Shown here piece after piece: positions 11,282-23,300 of a DNA stretch of 36,479 nucleotides. The translations under genes were made by a program, and so were the position numbers. This DNA is from Saccoglossus kowalevskii. Lineage: Eukaryota > Hemichordata > Enteropneusta > Harrimaniidae. The DNA lies in assembly GCF_000003605.2 (NCBI RefSeq), contig NW_003123906.1:306816-343294 (forward strand). The letters run 5' to 3'. Below the pieces are notes generated by a model. The model was given only the letters and a program-made list of their open reading frames with translations, searched no databases and had not been told where the DNA came from. Within the stretch, counting starts at the first letter, position 1, and each line of letters opens with the position of its first letter.

Positions 11282-12309
11282 GATACCCTATTATTAATTT
11301 ACTAGACCAGCTTATCAATTTATTTTATTCAATCTTATACATATCTATATAATAAATGACAAAGTTACGTATTTACACAGTATGAAATGGCTGGACATAG
11401 CAGATGGTGTGCCTTGGTGAGTGTCATTTTAGCCGAACGACGCAACCTCGTAAAAATGATTTGAACTAACCAGTTCTAAATCATGTATCGATCTCGAAAC
11501 GCGTATAACAATTCAGTCAGCAACTTAGCGTGCAATGTTGATGTTTTGATGTTTGGAATAATATGGCAGCGACAGTAAAATACAACAAATCTGGCGTTGC
11601 TCTGCAAACTGGTCAGTGTGTTATTGTTACAATTATATCCAACAGCTTCTAACGAAGCTTCCGCACGCCTCGTCCGATTATCTTTAAATCCTCCAAAACA
11701 ATGCACATCTTGTACGGTTGATGATAATATTTTCTATCGTCATCTACGTTTACGCTGTGTATGATTCTTTTGCAGATACAGACCACGTTCTACTGAGTTT
11801 TCACAACCAATACACCACGATGCTGAATATACATAGGAAATGATTGACTTGTGAAATTGCCGCATCTACTATAACTGTTATATAACTGCCTTGGATTCAG
11901 ATTTCGACATAAATTTATAGTCATCAATTCAAGAAACTGTGCCAGGATTGCAAAGAGCCTCTCTTTACTCACAACACTGCGAAAACGGCCTGATGTCCGA
12001 TAAAATATATTTAAGGTTTAAGGGACAAAATAAAATGAGAACTTTTCTAGATTACACAAAGCACTGAGTACGGTTTGTGAGTGATTTGCTTGTGTACATA
12101 TTTTATGGATCGTGCTGAAAAAAAATAAACATCAATAGTTGATGTCAATACAATAATGCCTCGTTTGAGTTGTCATTAGTTCTGTACAAAGTAGCAAAAG
12201 ACTTGATTCAGGTCTCATATCACTAATTAGAATTCCATAGACGACAAATTAGCGTTTGGGTGAATTTCTAAAAAAAAAAAAAGATCAAAATATTGATTTA
12301 ATTTGTTGA
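11282..12309. other. intergenic, weak coding hints only
   Basis: An ATGGCAGCGAC with good start context at 11563 opens a short frame (MAATVKYNKSG) with a possible donor at 11612. A second + frame nearby (about 11645-11760, SNEASARLVRLSL) looks protein-like. The two cannot be joined with an intron of normal size, so no gene is called. Confidence 0.3.
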
Positions 12310-12340
12310 AACCACAAGTATGTAATACAATTCTTGCCAG

Positions 12341-12618
12341 ATAACCCCAGATTCGCCGGCTCAAAGTCCTACAAAATGGATGTAAACAAAACACATAGAT
12401 TTGTCAGACTTTCTTCATTCAATATTCTCAGAAAATCAGCCAGCTTCGAAGTGTCTAATCAAGAGTGTCCCAGATCCATAAGTGACCGTTATTTGTCAAT
12501 AAACAAAGCATCATATGCGAGCCCAATAGCTGATGTAATTGAAGTACGCCCTCACACATCGCGTTTCAGAACAAACGAAATGGGGAAAAAATATTGGCTA
12601 AAAAGCAACCACGGCTAA
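12341..12618 (+). CDS. orphan coding-like exon, unknown protein
   Basis: An open frame follows TTCTTGCCAG and ends in TAA at 12616-12618. An internal ATG at 12376 has good context (ACAAAATGG) and would give an 80-residue protein beginning MDVNKTHRFVRLS. Composition is polar and Ser/Arg/Lys-rich with few hydrophobic runs (segments SASFEVSNQECP and SRFRTNEMGKKYW). AATAAA occurs at about 12886. It could be the last exon of a + strand gene whose earlier exons were not found, a single-exon small gene, or chance. No family recognised. Confidence 0.28.
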
Positions 12619-14092
12619 TTGTTGGTATGAGACCTAAAAGCAATCCGTACTGAGTCACCGCAATATATGTATATTCAGCAAGTATATGTTATTGTACATT
12701 TCATATATACTTGATTACCCGTTTTATTGATCGATCCCTGACTGAACCCAAGATCCAGTTCCAGACGAATGTAATAATCTCGCGGGTCAAGTTATCGCGT
12801 GATTTGACCGCTCAGTTGTCAATCAATACAGTTGCCACATTCTTGCTTTATTTAATATGTATATGCTTTAAAACTTTATTTGCATAATAAAAAAGTGTTT
12901 CCGTCTTTGCAACCGGTTTATTTGCAGTATGTTATGTCCGTTACTGAATAAGTACGTCCGTTAATTACGCAATTCACTGAGTACTGTATTAGAATGCACC
13001 CTAAAACGCGCGTTTATAACGTTTCGGCCGAGGAATGGATTCAAAAGAAAGACGTGATACTGATAATAATATAAGAAACGCAATGATGACGAATTGACGA
13101 AGTGAGGTGTTTTTGTTAGGGAAGAATATAAAACGATCTGCGCATGATGAAAGCATGAACACCACGATTCCAAGACTAATAATGAATTTGCATTCTCTCT
13201 CTTCATAGTATTTTGACATATTCCGACGAATGCTTATATACACAGCATCAGTTTGAGTAGTGCGATTTAAACATTCACAAGTAAACGTCACGTGAGCAAA
13301 TAACTGATGAGCGCTTGTTTTAGAACATGAAAATGTAATGTCTGCTTCTACAAGTAAACTGATTTGTTCTATGCAGGTGAAAGGGGGGGGGGCTGATTAA
13401 CAAGCCCTAGTTCTGCTCTCGTAAACTACATCGTACACAATTAGCTTCTCTGATTCTTTTTTTTTGTTCATTGTTCACTGTTAGTATATTGACGAATGCC
13501 GTATGACGGTCTACGTGGAACGACCAGTCGAGACGAAACCACTAATTAGTTTCCCATGTGGTTATGTAAATGATTGGTAGCATTTCACTTATGCAACCTA
13601 TTAGTTGAACTCAAATGACTGTCCATTAACGGCAATTATCTTGTCGAGTTTCCACATGCTTGACTAATGAACAATAAAGTTTCAACGTAATGTCAAATAA
13701 TAAATGCACATTATTCATATGCACCTGCATACATTTCCATTTAAACTGAGTTACAATTTTGAAACATAATCAACTATAGGAATGTATTTTTAAACCTGTT
13801 TCTAAAATCATTTCGGAATACACCTTTCCTGTTATAAGTTGTGCCCCCTCGCGACAATAATCATCTGTGACGTAAATGGGTGAACAGAGGCCAGGTCGGT
13901 TAGCCTCCATATTGTTTCGATCTGTAGTCGCAAGCAATGAAATAATGTATTAGGGAGATTTACTGTATTCTACATGACACCCGCCTTGTCACTCTTTTAG
14001 AAAAGAAGTGTTTTAACCGGATTTGTGACTTGAATGGATCACCGGAAGTCAAAAGTTTTGTTTGCCCTACACTTATTGTAGCATCCGATTAT
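12619..14092. other. intergenic, nothing recognised
   Basis: AT-rich sequence with a G homopolymer at about 13384. Overlapping - strand open frames at 12961-13291 have no splice or motif support. Confidence 0.5.
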
Positions 14093-14175
14093 CGTTCGAT
14101 GAATGAAATACTCTAATATGCATGTGCACTGTTATTCCTGGTACGTATAATAACAATCACATTCGTAATAGTGGT
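14093..14175 (+). repeat. dispersed repeat B, copy 2
   Basis: Diverged second copy of the element at 3414-3512, same orientation, sharing CGTTCGATGAA and GGTACGTATAATAACA. Confidence 0.5.
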
Positions 14176-14967
14176 TTAGATTTTTCATCTAAAGAATACA
14201 GTTACTGTTATGTAATTTGCGAAGGCAACAAATTTAGCTTATGACAAATCATTTTCGGTTTGGTCTCCAGTATGGGTATGGGACAGCAGCACTAAAGATA
14301 TATGTGTTAGCCTATATTGAATCTTTAAACGTTTCACATAATATAATAAATAACATATTGTATCCGAGGCACACCATACACAAATGAATCTCGTCTTATT
14401 ACAAATCACAATGACCACAACGTCGTTTCTCGGGGAAGTTTTATGTGCATACCCGTTTTAATATGAGGGACTGTGAACTGACCGTCTGAGTCTAGTAGAT
14501 AAGGGTTTAAATTTTGAAAATACGGAGTGGGGTGGGTGGAATAGTGTGACCTGTGTATTTTTTACAGTGTCTTCATTTTTTCTTGAATTTTGCCAACATT
14601 GCAAAACCTAGCGTTTTTTGTCGGTGTCCAGATGATTTTAAGGCAACACTGAAATGACAAATATTGGATAATTATAAAAAACACAAAAAAACGTGCATTT
14701 AACAATTTACAAGACATAGCCAAATTGCAACCAGATTATAAGTAACATTTATAAGTTACACGATTACGTGACATAGCTAATTTTTCATGGTTTAATACAT
14801 TTCCCATTGGTAGTGATTTTGTATTCATGCGGTCGGGTGTACAGCGGACCATTAAGGTAACAACTAATGATCGCGTTGGCGGCGCTGTCATCATTGTATT
14901 CAATTTTTTATGGCGACATCATAATAGAATTCAATCCCGTATGCAATCGATTTACTATCCCTAGTAC

Positions 14968-14973
14968 TATAAA
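14968..14973 (+). promoter_or_regulatory. TATA box candidate for the ankyrin gene
   Basis: TATAAA lies 79 bp upstream of the ATG at 15047, placing a start site near 15000. Its value depends on whether 15047-15110 is a real first exon. Confidence 0.3.
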
Positions 14974-15046
14974 CACGGTGTATTGACAGTAAGCGGGACT
15001 TAGCTACAACTAACAGGTAACGGGTATCTTCTGTTAAAACATAGGT

Positions 15047-15110
15047 ATGGAGAGCTACTTTCACTATAACGTCGCACAGCGAAGACAGTCGCCGTTCGTG
15101 GATAATATAA
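15047..15110 (+). CDS. candidate first exon of the ankyrin-repeat gene
   Basis: ATG at 15047 opens 21 codons (MESYFHYNVAQRRQSPF, then VDNI) and meets a full consensus donor A|GTAAGT at 15111, phase 1. The next supported exon (17249) needs a different incoming phase, so at least one exon between must be missing. An 11-nt candidate at about 16856-16866, after TTTTTTTCAG, would fit arithmetically but is unproven. Called from start context, donor and the upstream TATAAA. Confidence 0.3.
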
Positions 15111-16022
15111 GTAAGTTGTATTGTATATTCCTACGTGAACTAATTTAACTATAACTAAAAACAAGCTAACGCACCATGGCCTGGCAGCCAGCCGGCAACT
15201 CACAATTATTGGGCGTTTAGAAAGACTTGTCCGGTATAAAGTACAGGAACGAGTGTGTTGTTTTAGGGAGGACATGTTTTGCACAGGTTTGAAATCGTTT
15301 GCATGGGAAGCAGTTATGAAACTGGCGAATTAGATCAAACCGTGTATCGTAAGGGTAAATTGGGTGCTGCAAAACACGGTTTAGAATGAACCTGTCCCAC
15401 TAATTGTACGAATATTTTAGAGTGATCGTAAGTTGCAATGTCCATGATATTTCGGTTTGATATTTGTGGGCTGCCACATGACGCATAAGATAGCTAACCC
15501 GGTCACGTACAATTAACAGCTGAAAAAAATCGATACTTTTACCATTGGCAACGTAATGTCAAATTCCGAAAATAAAAGACGCACACAATATAGTTGGGCA
15601 AAGCATTACGTAACATATCGATCAAATGTGGCGTGCAGTGACGTTACACAAATTTGACTTACTCATAAATGTTTTCGATGGTTTTAAATATTCGTATTAA
15701 CTGCAGACCAACTATATTCAATAAAGTTCTTTCTGAATTCGACCATGTTGAAATGTGCAGCTAAATACTAGTATATAACAGGTGCAGTAACGTACTTATT
15801 TGGAATTCAATTAAATGAACGATACGTTAATGTTGATTCCGAGTAGAGCGAAGGAGTTGACCTTTATGTAGAGGCGACGCACAGTGGTGACCTGAATTCA
15901 AAGCGACTACGCAAAGTCTCTACTCACGTCTGAGTGGAATCAGATTGTATATTGATCTAACAAACTTACAACCCTCTTTTTTAGTTTTTTTAATGTTGTG
16001 TACATCATAATTATATTTTGTG
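15111..16022. other. probable intron sequence, nothing recognised
   Basis: AT-rich sequence without supported exons or repeats between the candidate first exon and the Mutator-like MITE. Confidence 0.4.
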
Positions 16023-16421
16023 TAAAATAACGGCTGAGTCTTTTCCACGAAACAAAACTAAACGAAACGAAATAAAACTTAATCAATTTTTTGAACGACA
16101 TCGAAATCGCCACGTCATAGAAATACATTTCTCGAGAATATTTAATTTGCAGCTCAATAAATACGAGTAACTAACATGAAAGCTCAATAAATAAATACGA
16201 GTAACTATAACATGGCATGACAGCCATTTTGGAATTATTGAACATAATATGTCAAGTCATGTCACTACAAATGAATCGAGCTGCAAAGTAGGCGGAAAAG
16301 AGGTAGAAACTAAAAATTTCTGTGACGTGGCGATGTTTGGAGTTGTTCAGAAGTTTGGTTTAATTTCATTTCGTTTTTTTTTTACGTTTCGTTTCGTGAA
16401 AAAGATTTAGCCTAAAATAAC
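16023..16421. mobile_element. Mutator-like MITE with long TIRs and 9-bp target duplication
   Basis: The element spans 16032-16412 (381 bp). Its ends are inverted repeats of about 100 bp: left GGCTGAGTCTTTTCCACGAA, right (reverse complement) GGCTAAATCTTTTTCACGAA. Similarity continues through ATCGCCACGTCA(T/C)AGAAAT. It is flanked by the direct repeat TAAAATAAC at 16023-16031 and 16413-16421. A 9-bp duplication with long TIRs is typical of Mutator-like (MULE) elements. It has no coding capacity. The loop carries a tandem duplication of a ~30-bp unit. Confidence 0.75.
16151..16213 (+). repeat. 30-bp tandem duplication in the MITE loop
   Basis: AGCTCAATAAATACGAGTAA followed by CTAACATG is repeated at once with a 4-bp AATA expansion and a small insertion. 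Probably slippage within the element. Confidence 0.75.
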
Positions 16422-17248
16422 TTCTAAATATTTGGGTGTCAAATTGTTTGGTTATTGAGAAGGTTTCTGAAACGAATTTACAATTGCAGTATTTTCCTAT
16501 ACTAGTATCAATAATAAATATACAAGCAATGTTCCAGCACCAAAAATAGTTGAAAGGCGGTGTTCAATGCTGACAATTGAAAAAATAATAGCTAACACCA
16601 ATCCACTAACATACAAGAAAGACAAAGTTAGCTACAGAAAGCGCAGCTTTGATATGACGTAAGATGTCTAAACCGCCACCAAAGCCGTGACGTAATCACC
16701 AACCAATGTTCTTTACTTTCCAGTCGAGCGTTGTACCATATGTAAACAGTTTTCGAGATACTACAGTAATTATGACAACGCGCGAACTCTGTTCTGTTCT
16801 CCTGGATGCCATCGTATATATAATCTGCGAAACGTAAGTTAGATCTTTTTTTCAGTATGGCATGGGGTGAGCTGACTGAATCATGTACACTTGTGTCTGA
16901 AACTAGAAATGAGCGCAATGCGTTAGCATTGAGACAGGGTCCAATGATTCATAAATATTGCCATTTTATAAACTGAACATGTATACTTGTATTTCTGCAA
17001 ATGGAAAAGTAAAAACCAGGAAACAAGAATTTGAGTCTAAGGCTATCCCTTCACACTACTAATGTTGTTTTTAAGACAAGATACTGCCAACCTCCTAGAT
17101 ACATTTGGTTATGTTTATTTCATGTGACCCGCAATCACAACTAAATGGAAAGCACTTATCACGTGTTTCAAAACACGTGCATTTAGTCTAACGTCCCTGC
17201 TGTCATTGTTTGCTAGCAGACAAATTATCTAATTGCGTATTGTTTCAG
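16422..17248. other. probable intron upstream of exon 17249
   Basis: AT-rich sequence. A - strand open frame at 16628-16918 has no splice support. TTTTTTTCAG at 16846-16855 is a strong acceptor followed closely by GGTGAGC, allowing only a microexon. Confidence 0.4.
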
Positions 17249-17320
17249 GGTAAAACGAAGAATGTTGTACTGATACGGATAGATGACCATGAAGAGAGTG
17301 ACGCCATCAACGGGGATATC
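17249..17320 (+). CDS. ankyrin gene, probable upstream exon
   Basis: Follows ATTGTTTCAG. There are 24 codons (GKTKNVVLIRIDDHEESDA, then INGDI), phase 0 at both ends, and the donor ATC|GTAAAC is modest. Joining to the 20206 exon keeps the frame open and leads straight into the first ankyrin-like repeat. Its downstream neighbour is the 90-bp minisatellite, which starts about 20 bp past the donor. Confidence 0.5.
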
Positions 17321-20300
17321 GTAAACAAGACAGTGTCGCACCATGTATGTATTATGCACCGTAAATAACTATCACATAATACAAACATAGATCAACAGGT
17401 GGTTGACATTTGTTGCAATACTTCATTACTTAATGTATGTATTATGTATCATAAATCACATTTATATAATACAAACATAGATCAACAGGTGGTTGACATT
17501 CGTTACAATATTGCATTACGTCATGTATGTATTATGTATCATAAATCACATTCATATAATACAAACATAGATCAACAGGTGGTTGACATTTGTTGCAATA
17601 CTTCATTACTTAATGTATGTATTATGTATCATAAATCACATCCATATATTACAAACATAGATCAACAGGTGGTTGATATTCGTTACAATACTTCATTACT
17701 TAATGTATGTNNNNNNNNNNNNNNNNNNNNNNNNNNNNNNNNNNNNNNNNNNNNNNNNNNNNNNNNNNNNNNNNNNNNNNNNNNNNNNNNNNNNNNNNNN
17801 NNNNNNNNNNNNNNNNNNNNNNNNNNNNNNNNNNNNNNNNNNNNNNNNNNNNNNNNNNNNNNNNNNNNNNNNNNNNNNNNNNNNNNNNNNNNNNNNNNNN
17901 NNNNNNNNNNNNNNNNNNNNNNNNNNNNNNNNNNNNNNNNNNNNNNNNNNNNNNNNNNNNNNNNNNNNNNNNNNNNNNNNNNNNNNNNNNNNNNNNNNNN
18001 NNNNNNNNNNNNNNNNNNNNNNNNNNNNNNNNNNNNNNNNNNNNNNNNNNNNNNNNNNNNNNNNNNNNNNNNNNNNNNNNNNNNNNNNNNNNNNNNNNNN
18101 NNNNNNNNNNNNNNNNNNNNNNNNNNNNNNNNNNNNNNNNNNNNNNNNNNNNNNNNNNNNNNNNNNNNNNNNNNNNNNNNNNNNNNNNNNNNNNNNNNNN
18201 NNNNNNNNNNNNNNNNNNNNNNNNNNNNNNNNNNNNNNNNNNNNNNNNNNNNNNNNNNNNNNNNNNNNNNNNNNNNNNNNNNNNNNNNNNNNNNNNNNNN
18301 NNNNNNNNNNNNNNNNNNNNNNNNNNNNNNNNNNNNNNNNNNNNNNNNNNNNNNNNNNNNNNNNNNNNNNNNNNNNNNNNNNNNNNNNNNNNNNNNNNNN
18401 NNNNNNNNNNNNNNNNNNNNNNNNNNNNNNNNNNNNNNNNNNNNNNNNNNNNNNNNNNNNNNNNNNNNNNNNNNNNNNNNNNNNNNNNNNNNNNNNNNNN
18501 NNNNNNNNNNNNNNNNNNNNNNNNNNNNNNNNNNNNNNNNNNNNNNNNNNNNNNNNNNNNNNNNNNNNNNNNNNNNNNNNNNNNNNNNNNNNNNNNNNNN
18601 NNNNNNNNNNNNNNNNNNNNNNNNNNNNNNNNNNNNNNNNNNNNNNNNNNNNNNNNNNNNNNNNNNNNNNNNNNNNNNGTTGTATTCGTTGCAATACTGC
18701 ATTACGTTAATGTATGTATTGTGTATCATAAATCACTTTCATATATTACAAACATAGATCAAAAGGTGGTTGACATTTGTTCAATACTGCTTACGTCAAT
18801 GTATTATTATGTATCATAAATCACATTCATATATTACAAACATAGATCAAAAGGTGGATTGTACATTGTTGCAATACCGCATTACGTAATGTATGTATTG
18901 TGTATCATAAATCACTTTCATATATTACAAACATAGATCAAAAGGTGGTTGACATTTGTTGCAATACTGCGTTACGTAATGTACGTATTATGTATCATAA
19001 ATCACATTCATATATTACAAACATAGATCAACAGGTGGTTGATATTTGTTGCAATATTGCATTACGTAATGTATGTATTATGTATCATAAATCACATTCA
19101 TTTAATACAAACATAGATCAACAGGTGGTTGGTATTCGTTGCAATACTGCATTACGTCATGTATGTATTATGTATCATAAATCACATTCATTTATTACAA
19201 ACATAGATCTACAGGTGGTTGACATTTGTTGCAATACTGCATTACTTAATGTATGTATTATGTATCATAAATCACATTCATATAATACAAATATAGATCA
19301 GCAAGTGGTTGGTATTCGTTACAATATTGCATTACGTCATATATGTATTATGTATTATAAATCACATTCATATAATACAAACATAGATCAACAGGTGGTT
19401 GACATTCGTTGCAATACTGCATTACGTAATGTATGTATTATGTATCATAAATCACATTCATATATTACAAACATAGATCAACAGGTGGTTGACATTTGTT
19501 GCAATACTGCATTACGTAATGTATGTATTATGTATCATAAATCACATTCATATATTACAAACATAGACCAACAGGTGGTTGACATTTGTTGCAATACTTC
19601 ATTACTTAATGTATGTATTATGTATCATAAATCACATTTATATAATACAAACATAGATCAACAGGTGGTTGACATTCGTTACAATACTGCATTACGTAAT
19701 GTATGTATTATGTATCATAAATCACATTCATGTAATACAAACATAGATCAACAGGTGGTTGATATTTGTTGCAATACTGCATTACGTAATGTATGTATTA
19801 TGTATCATAAATCACATTCATGTAATACAAACATAGATCAACAGGTGGTTGGTATTTGTTGCAATGCTGCATTACGTCATGTATGTATTATGTATCATAA
19901 ATCACATTCATATATTACAAACATAGATCAACGGGTGGTTGACATTCTCCCATTTCATATCAATGTTGTTGTGCTGTGCACGTTACGATTACAAATAGTA
20001 CTGTATTACGTAATTATTATGTACCATAAATCATGCCTACATAATACAATACAATACAAATACGTCATGTATGTATTTATGTGTCGTGAATGGTTTTGCT
20101 GGTATTCAATATTATTGACGCAACGGACAAAAACACATAAATGCATAGGGCCATTTAGTGGAATGTTATACTTGAGGACGTTACATTTAACTATGTTCTT
20201 CACAGGACAAAGGGTGTGCATTACTTTTCAAAGTGTGCCGAAGTAACGACCCCGAGCGACTCCTTCGTCTCCTGCGAAAGTTACCCAATGTGAATATTGC

Positions 20301-23300
20301 TGACGAAGGAGGGCGTTCGTTATTATCTGTTGCTGTTTACCATAGTGATGTCATTGTGACGGGGATGTTATTAAAGGCTGAGGCTGATGTGAATTTTACC
20401 GGTTCTGATGGGGTGACACCATTAATGGGGGCGATAGAGTGCGAAGACCAAACAAAGGTAAAATATTATTTGACTTTAACATTCAATTCCATTAAATTCA
20501 AATACACGCCTTGTAATCATATACACATATTCCATACTCGTCACTATGACGTCATTTCCAGCTAACCGCGCATCTTGGAATATATTACACACATATCTGA
20601 CATGGTAAACATTCAGCATTTGTAGAATGCCACTCGCGAGTTTTTCATTTGTGCGCAGATGTTTGCGCATATATCGGTGACATTATTTCGTGTCAAATTC
20701 TGTCTAAAATTAATCGTTATAGTATTAGTCCACAGTGTGTGAAGTGTTTTGGTTCACTGTCAACCTGTTTTTTGAGAAACAGGGTAAAATAATATGAATA
20801 AAATTCCATTTCAGCAGCGGTTTCCATATACTAGCACATTTCCTCTTTAAAACCCCCACTAAAATATTGTAAATTTGTAATACTTCTAGACGTCAAAATG
20901 TACTTTGTATGACACTATATATCGTTTTCCATCATATGTCATCGAGCAAATATATTCATGTCTTGGGAAACAATTGTAAAATTCCTTAAAAATACAAAAC
21001 ATGCTCAATATTTTCACTGTATTTTATTGATCGATTTTCTCTGAACCCCATATTTTTATTTTATTCATCCTTGTAATACGATCAAATATGTAAAAATAAA
21101 CAAAGTGACAATAGTTTTACTTTCGTGAAGCTTGCTACCTTAACGCGAACACGCACAGTTATTATACTTGTAAATAAAGCTGTGTTGTTTTAATCATTTT
21201 CAGGTGAAATTCCTCGTACGAAATGGCGCCAAAATATTGACCAAAGACAACAACGGTCGAATTGCATTGCACAGGACAGCTGCTAACTCCGTGAGTGGCC
21301 AATTATTTCGTATAATATAAATATATATTATGATGATTTATAGGTTTTAATACATTTTTAATTATTATGAAAATATGTATCTATACAAAAATTATCTAAT
21401 CTCAGCGAGAAAAAAAAGATATGTGTGATTATTTCAGAGATCAGACCAATAATAACGCAAATAAGCGTTAAGACTTGATTTACCTATACACGCTGATGTG
21501 ATTTTATGTTTGTAGAATCCGAAATGTGCCGAATACTTATTAGACAAAGACCCGTCATCAGTGAACACGGCAGACAACTGCGGCATCACGACCTTACACA
21601 TGGCTTTGGGTAAAGTATGTATTAAAATTGTGTTAGAAAAAAAACTTAAAATAATTTTAAAAAAATAACCGACACTGAGATCCATCGATCTTTTCGTTGC
21701 ATTTAAAAAGTATAAAAAACTCACCCAAATAGTAATACTAATTCTGTTTCCAGAGTAACCTTGATTTGATCCGACTATTGATGAATTGGGGTGCGCTGTT
21801 TCAGGAAGATAATTTGGGGCGATCGCCGCTACATTGGGCTGTCGCTGAGGGCGATGTAAGTATGACCACATTCGACACACACAATTGACGAACAATCGGG
21901 TCACGGATTTGCATGGTGATATCTCAGGAGTATGTTCTGCTGAGGATTACTTACGCCTATCTTGTTAATATACATTGTAGGTACCATGTTTATCCGAGTT
22001 ACTTCACGGATGTGAAGCGCAAGATTTAGACAGGAAAGATAAAATGGGACAGACACCAGTGCACTTCGCTGTACAGTTGGGTTACACGGACGTTGTGGCT
22101 CTGCTGGTTCAAAAGGTACGCACTCATTACCAACCACATGTAAACCGTATCTTATATCTTAAAGTCACGTCGTATTTATTTTGTAACCATGACGTTTACT
22201 CATCAGTACGATAGATCGTCTCATCCGACTCACTCACTCATCGGTCTTGATTGGAGTATATTCAAGACCCGGAGTATATGCAAAGACTCTGTATATAGTG
22301 TGTGCCGGGTGAGGGTGGTGCACTGGCTGTTTCGCGTACACACACCTTTCACACCGAGTTATGGATTTCTGGATGGTGACTCTTTTTTTTTCTATGACAT
22401 CGATCCAGACACTAAAACGAACCTCAGATATGCCATCTATCGCGATACTTATAAATATGTTGTTATGTATTCTTTTTTAACACCCAGGGCTGCAGTCTTA
22501 CTAAACGCAATATTGACGGTCTGACACCGCTACTGTTAGCAGCGTGCTATGGACATTGTGATATATTCAAAACAATTCTAGCAAAGAATGATAAATACAT
22601 TAACCAGACAGCTATGCAGGTAAGGTAGAATTCTCCGAAATGCCTTATCGATATTACAATACACGTCACGTGACTTCTACAGTTGTACCTGATTGGCTAC
22701 CCAACTGTAATATATAACACTCGCTTTAATTGGTCATTCGCTACCCCACTGTTTTTTTCATTTTTCATTGTTTAATATAACCTGCTCATTTTGCCTATGC
22801 TCGACAGATGAATGGTTGTATCGGGAACATTTCCGTCTTTTTGCTATTTCTGGTGTTTTTATTATCCTGAGTTTTCGCATTTTTTTACTTGTAGCATCAT
22901 TGCATTTTTTTATATATATATTTTTATGTAATTTTGGTTTCCAATCAGAGAGCAGCTTGTTTATTGACATTTCTAAACGTTTCAAATTATGTCAACTGGG
23001 CATCTTCATTATCATTTGTCCAATAACAATCCAGTTAAATTTAACTGAATAAAATCTGAATGGTTCAAACGCTACGGTAACAAATTTAAAAGCAGCTACA
23101 TATTGCATGTATTAAACGACGTGACGTATTTATATCTTAACACACCGTAGAAACCGGTAGATTTAAAATTGTCAAACTGTAAACGATTTTACTTTGTGTG
23201 CGGTTATTCGTACTCAAGCACCTTGAATAATAACGGACACACATTAGTTAACGTAGGAGGGTCGTCACCTGCGCACGCGCGGGAATCGAGTCCCCAACGA

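Noticed and set aside
11476-11760. Overlapping + and - strand frames near 11563
   Set aside because: The two strands compete, the only + strand intron would be about 33-45 bp, and no product is recognisable on either strand.
17340-20090. CRISPR-like regular spacing
   Set aside because: Units are contiguous 90-bp near-identical copies with no unique spacers, in a eukaryotic intron.
17399-20246. Long + strand frames (about 450 codons) across the 90-bp array and gap
   Set aside because: The period is a multiple of 3, so openness is automatic. Part of the length is N, some units break frame, and the frame enters exon 20206 out of phase with the ankyrin reading.
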